The notes under the pieces: generated by a model
What the model was told of the DNA's origin: nothing
The model's input: only the letters and a program-made list of their open reading frames with translations
Database searches by the model: none
Part shown: piece by piece, positions 16,366-22,143 of the stretch
How the letters are laid out: each line of letters starts with the position of its first letter
How positions within the stretch are numbered: the stretch's first letter is position 1
Translations under genes and position numbers: made by a program
Assembly: GCA_964420455.1 (NCBI GenBank)
Contig: CAYQTO010000043.1
Coordinates: 1 to 22,143, forward strand
Source of the DNA: CAYQTO01 sp964420455
GTDB lineage: Bacteria; Sumerlaeota; Sumerlaeia; SLMS01
Direction of reading: 5' to 3'
DNA: 22,143 nt

Positions 16366-17562
16366 CTACAGCGGAATGGCCAGTCTTTCGATGATGAGGG
16401 TGCGGAGGAAGACGGTCGCCTGGGGATCGTTCCCATCCGCATCGGTCTTGATCAGATCGAAGGAAAGGATGAGGTCTTCGCCGTCGGCCTCCTCAGGAGC
16501 ATAGAACCAGAGGGTGTAGGTGATGTTGCCGACGGACACGTAGGGGACGCGCGCGGTCGGCGAGGTGGAGTCGATGTTGAGGAACCAGGCGGCCTGAAAG
16601 CTGGATTCGTTGGCGCGCAGCCGAAAGGTGGGGAGCTTCTCGCGGTCGGCGAAGGCAACCCCCGGAGCTTCCATGATCCAACTGACGCGATAGAGTCCGT
16701 TGCCTTGGAGAACGACACCCGGCTGGCCGGTCCACGATCCAAAGATGATGGAATCTGTGGGGGTTGGGGTGTTGGCGGCCCGGAGACCAAGGCCGGAAGC
16801 GGAGGCTTCGCTGACAGCGGGGGCCAACGGCGGGGCACCGGCGAAGGTGAATCCGTTCGTCACGCCACCGGCGAATCCCAGCACCGTGTTCGAGATGGGG
16901 ACGTAGGGGGACGGGTCGTAGTTGCTGGTGACGACCTCGAGGCCGATCGGCGCCGCCTCGTCGGTCCCGTTGAAGTTGAGCAGGTCGAAGCTGAACCGCA
17001 GGTCGTCGTTGAAGTCGAACTGCTCGACGAAGGTGCGGTAGGTCTTGGCAGCCTGGATGGGGATGACGCCCTTGGTTGATGGGCCGGTCTTGTCCGGAAA
17101 TGCAATGCCCGTTGGTGGCGCATAGCCCCCACCCGCGTTGGACTCGATGACATGGATATACGTTTCGGAGAAGTCGGGCCGCGAGACACGTAGGCGGAAG
17201 GTGGGGGTGAGGTCGCGGCTGCTGGCCTCGGAATAGACGTCCCACTCGAAGCGGAAGCGCGAGGGAATCATCCCGCGGTCGGCCTTGATAACGGTGGGCA
17301 CCTGGATGTTGGGGGAGTCCCAGTAACCGAAAGTGTTGGTGTTGTTGGGGGGATCCATGACAAGGGCGCCGATGCCCAGCTCGCGGCGGCTGAAGCCGGG
17401 AACATCGAAGGGAACGGCGGAGGGGGGTGGGCCGGAGGTCCATCCATCGGTGCTGGAGTTGAAATCGGCGAGGACGAAGCCGGTGGCGCCGCGGTCGTCG
17501 GCGGGGAGGAATCCAGCGGCGAGGAGCAGGGCAGCGAGGATACCGACGGCGGGGCGCGTCAT
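16366..17562 (-). CDS. Secreted protein of unknown function with two repeated beta-sandwich-like modules
   Basis: A 398-residue protein not matched to a named family. It starts with a signal peptide (MTRPAVGILAALLLAAGFLP, cut near residue 24) after a strong ribosome-binding site (TGGAGGTG). The rest is beta-rich and appears to contain an internal duplication: the first half has TPTFRLRVSRPDFSETYIHV and DDLRFSFDLLNFNGTDEAAP, the second half LPTFRLRANESSFQAAWFLN and EDLILSFDLIKTDADGNDPQ, each ending in hydrophobic strands (GLEVVTS, VFLRTLIIE). The opening LADFNSSTDGWTSG resembles the start of carbohydrate-binding-like modules. It probably acts outside the cytoplasm. No C-terminal sorting motif is seen. 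It lies downstream of the amidase gene but behind a terminator, so it likely has its own promoter. Confidence 0.8.
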   Translation of the reverse strand: MTRPAVGILAALLLAAGFLPADDRGATGFVLADFNSSTDGWTSGPPPSAVPFDVPGFSRRELGIGALVMDPPNNTNTFGYWDSPNIQVPTVIKADRGMIPSRFRFEWDVYSEASSRDLTPTFRLRVSRPDFSETYIHVIESNAGGGYAPPTGIAFPDKTGPSTKGVIPIQAAKTYRTFVEQFDFNDDLRFSFDLLNFNGTDEAAPIGLEVVTSNYDPSPYVPISNTVLGFAGGVTNGFTFAGAPPLAPAVSEASASGLGLRAANTPTPTDSIIFGSWTGQPGVVLQGNGLYRVSWIMEAPGVAFADREKLPTFRLRANESSFQAAWFLNIDSTSPTARVPYVSVGNITYTLWFYAPEEADGEDLILSFDLIKTDADGNDPQATVFLRTLIIERLAIPL

Positions 17563-17595
17563 GGGGCACCTCCAAGGGGGGAGTGGGGTTCGTTG

Positions 17596-17601
17596 AATAT
17601 A
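17596..17601 (-). promoter_or_regulatory. Possible -10 box TATATT before the duplicated secreted protein
   Basis: TATATT lies 34 bases upstream of the ATG at 17562, in the only AT-rich patch of the gap after the terminator. No -35 match is found at 16-18 bases upstream, so confidence is low. Confidence 0.3.
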
Positions 17602-17638
17602 ACTGCAGATGAATGATTGGCGCCCCTTCTGGCAAAGG

Positions 17639-17681
17639 AAAAACGGCCGGGGCTCCAAAATCAGGAGAAGCCCCGGCCGTT
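17639..17681 (-). terminator. Intrinsic terminator after the amidase gene
   Basis: A perfect 13-bp inverted repeat, AACGGCCGGGGCT at 17642-17654 and AGCCCCGGCCGTT at 17669-17681, with a 14-base loop. On the minus strand the stem is followed by TTTTT (17643-17639) and then CCTTTG. It begins 33 bases beyond the amidase stop, so it should end the leftward amidase transcript. It is the clearest terminator in the window. Confidence 0.92.
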
Positions 17682-17713
17682 GATTGGCCCTTCGCAGCGT
17701 GGGGGAATCGGCG

Positions 17714-20344
17714 CTAGAACATCATCCACATGTTGCCGACGCTCGTGCTCCCGCCCATCGGGGTGATATCGAGGAAGTCGAGGACGCGGCCCATGACCTG
17801 CTCGCGGGACGAGGCGGAGTTGATCGTCTCGTAGGGGAAGCCCATATAGACAACCTTGCCGCCGCCGGCGGTGCCGTCGTACTGGACGGCGGCGATGCCG
17901 CCGGTGCCGCCGGAGTAGTTGAGGGCCGCGGTGGTGCCGGTGCCGGAGGTCGTCAGGACGTCGGGGAAATTGGTATCGTAATCGCCGGAGGACCCATCGT
18001 CGAAGGAGAACCCGGCAATTCCGGCGAAGATGCCCCCGCCCGCGGCGACGACGTTGTAGGTGTTGGCGTCGTCGGCGCTATATTGGGCGCGGAGGACGTC
18101 GGCCATGAACTGGCGGTCGTCGTTGGTTGGGCCGGAGGTACGGTCGAGATCCCAGCCGACCTCGCCGCCACTGACGAAGAGTTGGCCTCCGCCGTTGGCA
18201 TAGGTCCGGACGAGGCCCTGCTCCGCGGAGGAGAAGGTTTCGTCGCGGGTGCTTTCCTCGCCCAGGTACCAGAACACCGCCTCGTAGGCGTCGAGGTTCA
18301 CGTCGCCATCGAGGACGGCGTCGTTGGTGCAGGAGCTGAAGGGGAGCGTGTCGGCATAGGCGCCGATGGCGGTCGCGTAGCGGGCGACGTAGTCGTAGGA
18401 GTTGGCGAGGTTGGGGAGGACGCGGGCGATGTCGCCGCTGACGTTGTAGCGTGGGGAGGAGGGGATCGTCTGGATGCCGGTCATGAAGTTGTCGATTCGG
18501 TCGAATCCGTCGACGACGAGGATGCCGCCCTGGCCGCGGGCGGCGGCAACGTTCGAGGGGAAGCTCTCGCCCCCGGCGTTGGTCGCGGTGACGTAGAAGA
18601 TCATCGGCTCCTCGGGGTCGGCGGGCGCGACGACGGTCGTGGTGCCACCGACGTCGCTGAGGGGTTCGAACTCGATGCCGTTGGTGCTGGCGTAGACGGT
18701 GTAGCCGGTGGCGGGGTCGCCGCCGATGTTGCCGGAGAGGGTGCCGACGTGGGGTCGCAGGACGGGGGCGTCCCAGGAGAGCTCGATGCCGCTCGCGGTG
18801 CCGATGGCGCGGAGATTGGTGGGCTCGTCCGGCGGCATGGTGAGGCTCTCGCCGTGGACGTCCTCGAGGAAGCGGATGTAGCCCTGGAGGGTGGCGCGGG
18901 CGATGAGGCGGCGCGCGCGCACGTCGCGGAGGTATTCCGTGTCGGTGGCGTTGTCGTGGAAGGCGACCTCGATGATGGTGGCATCCATCTCGTTGTTGAT
19001 GGAGTCCCAGCGGATTTCGCCAAAGGCGAAGTCGGACCGGGCGAAGGTATGGCCGGTCGTGTCCGTCCATTGGCCGTAGGTGGGGAAGAGGACAGTGTCG
19101 AGCTGGCGCATGTCCTCGTTGATTTCGCGGCCGAGGGCATCGGCGAGTTCGAACTGGTTGGGGGTGCCGGTGCCGGGAAAGAGGTCGTTTCGATTATAGA
19201 GGCCGTCGGCGCCGCGGCCGCCACCGGCGTTGCTGTGGAAGCCGATATAGACACGGTCGGAGAAGTCGCCCGCGGCGGCGTTGTTCATGTAGGCGGCCCA
19301 GCGGGGCGGACCGCTGACGGTAAACAGGGTGTCGGGCGGGATGGGCGTTCCAATCATCACTTCCTGCCAGCTGATGACGTACTCCTCCTCGCGGGGAAAG
19401 CCGGAGGGTCCATCGCCCAAGTCGCGGGTCCCCATGCCGTTGCCGAAGCGGATGCCGTCGGCGATTACGACGCCGCCGGTCTCGCCCGGGGCGGCCTCGC
19501 TGCTGATTTCCACGTAGCCGTCGGACCCGGCCTCAAAGACGTAGCTCCCGAGCCAGACGGCTCCGCTTCCCACGAGGCGGTGGTTGATGCGGACCTCGGT
19601 GGTGCCGCCGGCGTGGCGGATGCGATAGAGCTGGCTGCGGCGGTTGTCGCTCTGGAGAACCCATGTATAGACGGGGTAGGTGGCGGTTTCGGGAATGTTG
19701 GGGATGTACCGCGCCGTGTTGTGGGGGGCGCTGGTGGTGACGTCGGCAAAGCGGTAGGTGTCGGCGGCGGAGTCCGGTGCCTTGCCGAAGTAGGGGGTGG
19801 TGGAGCTGCTGCTCCAGGTGCCGGTATAGACAACCTGGCCGTCGGTTCCGGGTGTGGTGTCGTCCTGGTCGAGGATCACCTCCCGGCTCTGCCAGCCGAT
19901 GGGCCTGGTGGCGGCCACGGTTGCGCCCGCGTTCCACAGGTAGTGGGCGAAGAGGGTCATCTGGTCGATGTTGCCGGTGTCCTCGACCATGCCGAGGAGG
20001 ACGGGGCGCTGGGTTCCCCAGTCGGCACCGCCCTGTCCGGGGGTCCAGCCATGGCCGGCACCGATGAAGACGACCCTTCCGCTCAGGGCGCCGTCCGGTT
20101 GGCGCCGGGCCTGGCGCAATGGCCCAAGGCCCGTCTTTTCTTCGGTCGGATGGCCGAATTCCCACACCTTCGTGGGAACCTCGATGACCTCCCGTTCGCC
20201 AACAATGGCGGCCCAGTTCTCCGGGAGCGGTTCATCGCCCGCATAGAGTTCGAAATCATTGGCTGCCGCCGGGGAGGCGGCCATGAGGGCAAATGCCAAG
20301 CCTCCTCCCGCGACACACCACCCAACAAAGCTGGTTTGTTTCAT
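17714..20344 (-). CDS. Secreted multidomain N-acetylmuramoyl-L-alanine amidase with inserted golvesin-like domain
   Basis: An 876-residue exported protein. Order of parts: signal peptide 1-28 (ending SPAAA); first half of an Amidase_3 domain, about 88-150 (VVFIGAGHGW with zinc His98, then Glu121 in GMVEDTGN); a golvesin/Xly-type beta domain, about 155-302 (YRIRHAGGTTEVRINHRLVG ... GGVVIADGIRFG); second half of the amidase, about 345-495 (YIGFHSNAGGG with zinc His370 and IIEVAFHDNATDTEYL with catalytic Glu459); an FN3 domain, about 503-603; and a C-terminal Rossmann- or GATase-like module, about 607-865 (ILVVDGFDR ... GGGQLFVSGGEVGWD). The enzyme should cut the MurNAc-L-Ala bond of peptidoglycan outside the cytoplasm. 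ATG at 20344 has GAGGA about seven bases upstream. Four TATAGAC words lie antisense here. A terminator follows. Confidence 0.88.
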   Translation of the reverse strand: MKQTSFVGWCVAGGGLAFALMAASPAAANDFELYAGDEPLPENWAAIVGEREVIEVPTKVWEFGHPTEEKTGLGPLRQARRQPDGALSGRVVFIGAGHGWTPGQGGADWGTQRPVLLGMVEDTGNIDQMTLFAHYLWNAGATVAATRPIGWQSREVILDQDDTTPGTDGQVVYTGTWSSSSTTPYFGKAPDSAADTYRFADVTTSAPHNTARYIPNIPETATYPVYTWVLQSDNRRSQLYRIRHAGGTTEVRINHRLVGSGAVWLGSYVFEAGSDGYVEISSEAAPGETGGVVIADGIRFGNGMGTRDLGDGPSGFPREEEYVISWQEVMIGTPIPPDTLFTVSGPPRWAAYMNNAAAGDFSDRVYIGFHSNAGGGRGADGLYNRNDLFPGTGTPNQFELADALGREINEDMRQLDTVLFPTYGQWTDTTGHTFARSDFAFGEIRWDSINNEMDATIIEVAFHDNATDTEYLRDVRARRLIARATLQGYIRFLEDVHGESLTMPPDEPTNLRAIGTASGIELSWDAPVLRPHVGTLSGNIGGDPATGYTVYASTNGIEFEPLSDVGGTTTVVAPADPEEPMIFYVTATNAGGESFPSNVAAARGQGGILVVDGFDRIDNFMTGIQTIPSSPRYNVSGDIARVLPNLANSYDYVARYATAIGAYADTLPFSSCTNDAVLDGDVNLDAYEAVFWYLGEESTRDETFSSAEQGLVRTYANGGGQLFVSGGEVGWDLDRTSGPTNDDRQFMADVLRAQYSADDANTYNVVAAGGGIFAGIAGFSFDDGSSGDYDTNFPDVLTTSGTGTTAALNYSGGTGGIAAVQYDGTAGGGKVVYMGFPYETINSASSREQVMGRVLDFLDITPMGGSTSVGNMWMMF
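17845..17851 (+). repeat. TATAGAC word, copy 10
   Basis: CCA-TATAGAC-AAC, antisense in the amidase gene, encoding Val-Tyr-Met. One of two copies with A instead of G before the word. Confidence 0.85.
19246..19252 (+). repeat. TATAGAC word, copy 11
   Basis: CGA-TATAGAC-ACG, antisense in the amidase gene, encoding Val-Tyr-Ile. The other copy with A before the word. Confidence 0.85.
19666..19672 (+). repeat. TATAGAC word, copy 12
   Basis: ATG-TATAGAC-GGG, antisense in the golvesin-like part of the amidase gene, encoding Val-Tyr-Thr. Confidence 0.85.
19825..19831 (+). repeat. TATAGAC word, copy 13
   Basis: CGG-TATAGAC-AAC, antisense in the amidase gene, encoding Val-Tyr-Thr, only 152 bases from the previous copy. 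Confidence 0.85.
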
Positions 20345-20541
20345 CCTGATTCCTCTTTTCTCCTCCGAGTCTCACCCGGGGAACATCTCATTGGCTCCGG
20401 GAAACCGAATACCTCAACCGCAAATTCCCCGAAAAACCCGCATCATGGCGCGTCCTTTGCCCTCGCGGATGCCCTCAATCCATGGACATCCTGATGCGGC
20501 GACCGGACTGAGGCGACTTCCCCGGCCAGAATGGCACACCC
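20345..20541. other. Divergent intergenic region between the amidase and DUF502 genes
   Basis: These 197 bases separate genes reading outward, so they should hold promoters for both. On the minus strand TTGAGG (20412-20417) lies about 70 bases from the amidase ATG, with no clear -10. On the plus strand I see no good promoter or ribosome-binding site before the GTG at 20542. The stretch is C-rich on the + strand, unlike the G-rich sequence to its left. A four-codon ORF (ATG at 20531, TGA overlapping the GTG) is probably chance. Confidence 0.4.
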
Positions 20542-21423
20542 GTGAGCGACGAACAGAACCCCGACAGCGGCAGCTCCTCCCACACCTCCTTCCAGAGCGG
20601 CCTCCGACCCCACCCGGCGGAGAAGGGTTGGGTGGCAGTCCACTGGGACCGCGTCCGGCGTTACTTCCTCGCCGGCATGCTGGTCCTCCTGCCCGCCGCT
20701 TTCGCCCTCTTTGTCATCTGGCAGGTGATGGAGGTCGCCGACTCGCTCTTCGGCTGGCTCGTCGACCAGTTCTTCATCGCGGTGCTCAACCCGGAGGACC
20801 CGGACCGGTTCAAGGACACGATCGGCAACCGCACCTACCTTCGGGCGGTCAAGAACGTCGTCAGCTTTGTCTTCGCCCTGTTCTTTATCATCGCCGTGGG
20901 GTGGCTTTCCACGTTCCTTCTGGTTCGGCGGGCCATTACCTTTGGCGAGCGCCTCGTCGACCGCCTCCCCTTCGTCAAGTTCCTCTACAACACGCCCAAG
21001 GAGGTGCTGAGCACCTTCACGAGTTCCAAGCTGACGAGCTTCAAGCGGGTGGTGTTGCTGGAGTATCCGCGCCGGGGCATCTGGGCCCTGGGCTTCGCCA
21101 CGGGGGAGCTGCGGCAAAGTCCGAACGACCGGCACCTGATCTCGGTCTTTGTACCCACCACCCCGAATCCCACGTCCGGATTTCTCCTCCTCGTCCCTGC
21201 CGAGGATGTGCTCGACACGAACATCCCGGTGGAGGACGGCGCCCGGCTGATCATCAGCGGGGGCATCCTGTCCCCGGAACGTATTTACAGCCAGCGGTTT
21301 GCCGGGATGGACGTGACGCCGCGCATGCCGCCGCTCGGGCCGTTGGTCCCGGACCCGAACCTGGACGATCTCCCACCCCCCAATTCCACCCCCCCGGAGG
21401 AAACACCCCATGGCCGGACTTAA
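20542..21423 (+). CDS. DUF502-family membrane protein
   Basis: A 293-residue inner-membrane protein of the DUF502 family, whose function is unknown. It has a hydrophilic N-terminal leader of about 38 residues, two membrane helices (about 41-63, YFLAGMLVLLPAAFALFVIW, and 105-128, VVSFVFALFFIIAVGWLSTF) and the family hallmarks RLPFVKFLYNTPKEV and VFVPTTPNPTSGFLLLVP. The C-terminal 40 residues are Pro-rich. The GTG at 20542 is the annotated start although no clear ribosome-binding site precedes it; the family usually starts nearer the first helix. The stop overlaps the next gene by 14 bases, so the two are likely cotranscribed and perhaps translationally coupled. Confidence 0.9.
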   Translation: MSDEQNPDSGSSSHTSFQSGLRPHPAEKGWVAVHWDRVRRYFLAGMLVLLPAAFALFVIWQVMEVADSLFGWLVDQFFIAVLNPEDPDRFKDTIGNRTYLRAVKNVVSFVFALFFIIAVGWLSTFLLVRRAITFGERLVDRLPFVKFLYNTPKEVLSTFTSSKLTSFKRVVLLEYPRRGIWALGFATGELRQSPNDRHLISVFVPTTPNPTSGFLLLVPAEDVLDTNIPVEDGARLIISGGILSPERIYSQRFAGMDVTPRMPPLGPLVPDPNLDDLPPPNSTPPEETPHGRT

Positions 21424-22143
21424 TCTTCTCCTGGTCGACGACCAGCCGGAAGTGCTGGAGGGGCTTCGGCTCGCCTTCAAGCGCACCGACCACGCCGTGA
21501 TGACCGCCAGCAGCGGCGAGGAAGCCGTTCAACTCCTCAACAACGAGGCGGTCGACATCGTCCTGACGGACCTGATGATGGACGGTATAGACGGGATGGG
21601 GGTGCTGCGCCACGCGCAGTCGCTGGGCAAGCCGCCGGTGGTCATCATCCTCACGGCGTTCGGGACGATCGAGAGCGCGGTGGAGGCGCTGCGGGAAGGC
21701 GCCTGGCACTACCTGACGAAGCCGGTAAACGTCGCCGAGTTGCGTCACCTCGTCGAGAAGGCGGGCGAGAACACAAACCTGCGCCGGGAAAACGAGAACC
21801 TCCACGAGCAGATCAACAAGAGGTTCGGCATCGACGGCATGATTGGCGAGACGAGCGAGATGCAGCAGATCTACGACAAGGTGCGTTTGATCGCGCCGAC
21901 GAAGGCGAACGTGCTGATCCTTGGCGAGAGCGGGACCGGCAAGGAGGTGCTCGCGAAGGCGATCCACCAGGCGAGCCCGCGGGCGCGCAAGCCGTTCGTG
22001 GCGGTGCACTGCGCGGCGCTGCCGGAAAACCTCCTGGAGTCCGAGCTGTTTGGCCACGAGCGCGGCGCCTTCACCGGAGCGGTGAGCAAGCGCCAGGGCC
22101 GCTTCGAGCTTGGGGCTAGCCGCGCCGGACTCCTGGCCGAGAT
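21410..22143 (+). CDS. NtrC-family sigma-54-dependent response regulator, 5' part
   Basis: About 244 codons run to the right edge; family members have 440-480, so the AAA+ C-terminal half and the DNA-binding domain are missing. The receiver domain (about 4-120) has Asp10-Asp11, phosphoacceptor Asp54 (VLTDLMMDG), Thr82 and Lys104 (LTKPV). The AAA+ domain starts near 143 (GMIGETSEMQQ) with Walker A GESGTGKE at 172-179 and the sigma-54-contacting GAFTGA loop at 219-224. ATG at 21410 has GGAGGAAA eight bases upstream and overlaps the DUF502 stop. The last 13 codons read FELGASRAGLLAE where the family has FELADGGTLFLDE, so the Walker B Asp is absent; this may be a sequence-edge artefact. A histidine kinase partner is not in view. 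One TATAGAC word lies at codons 59-61. Confidence 0.93.
   Translation, partial: MAGLNLLLVDDQPEVLEGLRLAFKRTDHAVMTASSGEEAVQLLNNEAVDIVLTDLMMDGIDGMGVLRHAQSLGKPPVVIILTAFGTIESAVEALREGAWHYLTKPVNVAELRHLVEKAGENTNLRRENENLHEQINKRFGIDGMIGETSEMQQIYDKVRLIAPTKANVLILGESGTGKEVLAKAIHQASPRARKPFVAVHCAALPENLLESELFGHERGAFTGAVSKRQGRFELGASRAGLLAE
21586..21592 (+). repeat. TATAGAC word, copy 14
   Basis: CGG-TATAGAC-GGG, sense in the response-regulator gene, encoding Gly-Ile-Asp with codon ATA, close after the phosphoacceptor Asp54. Confidence 0.85.

Noticed and set aside
17684..20494. Very long + strand ORF (936 codons) opposite the amidase gene, and similar long antisense ORFs at 12084-13976 and 6713-8503
   Set aside because: They mirror GC-rich genes with clear domains on the other strand; the translated products are low-complexity Gly/Ala/Val/Glu or Arg-rich with no recognisable motifs.
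20531..20545. Four-codon leader ORF overlapping the DUF502 GTG
   Set aside because: No ribosome-binding site and no conserved feature; likely coincidence.

Overview
The window is about 22 kb of GC-rich, densely coding DNA from a Gram-negative-type bacterium. It holds sixteen protein genes that can be argued for (two cut by the window edges), one unrecognised small ORF of doubtful start, and one tRNA-Val. An MCE/MlaD-type lipid-transport protein, a sigma-54 activator, a GH20 glycosidase and a secreted golvesin-domain amidase point to a diderm, possibly an uncultured Planctomycetes-, Hydrogenedentes- or Sumerlaeota-like lineage. There is no rRNA or marker that fixes the phylum, so this placement is a guess. 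No phage, transposon, CRISPR or plasmid genes are present; this looks like chromosome backbone.

Layout. 1-3258 (+): 3' part of a DegT-type sugar aminotransferase, overlapping a family 2 glycosyltransferase, then cysS. 3278-6563 (-): a zinc-ribbon pseudokinase followed by galT and galK (GTGA overlap), reading towards cysS. 6663-8464 (-): a B12-binding radical SAM protein and a small unrecognised ORF. 8736-10883 (+): tRNA-Val(CAC), an XdhC-family protein, a 35-residue one-pass membrane protein, and a second radical SAM protein with extra C-terminal cysteines. 10993-16276 (-): an MCE protein, YceD/DUF177, a PanE/ApbA-type reductase, a GH20 glycosidase (ATGA overlap with the reductase gene) and a voltage-gated-type ion channel. 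16366-20344 (-): two secreted proteins, one internally duplicated and one a large multidomain N-acetylmuramoyl-L-alanine amidase, separated by a good intrinsic terminator. 20542-22143 (+): a DUF502 membrane protein and the 5' part of an NtrC-type response regulator.

The most striking signal is not a gene. The heptamer TATAGAC (extended consensus RTATAGACR, usually GTATAGACR) occurs 14 times, where about 0.6 is expected on both strands for this base composition. About half of all TATA tetramers in the window belong to it. It falls in all three codon phases and in ten unrelated genes, forces rare codons such as ATA, and 13 of 14 copies lie on the + strand whichever way the host gene runs. This is the pattern of a polar genome-wide DNA word (Chi-like, KOPS-like or uptake-sequence-like), not of codon bias or promoters. 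I know of no described motif with this sequence, but no database was searched.

Other points of interest: a kinase-fold protein lacking the catalytic Lys and Asp next to the galactose genes; an amidase whose catalytic domain is interrupted by a golvesin-like domain; yceD without rpmF; a lone MCE protein; and anomalous sequence at both window edges.
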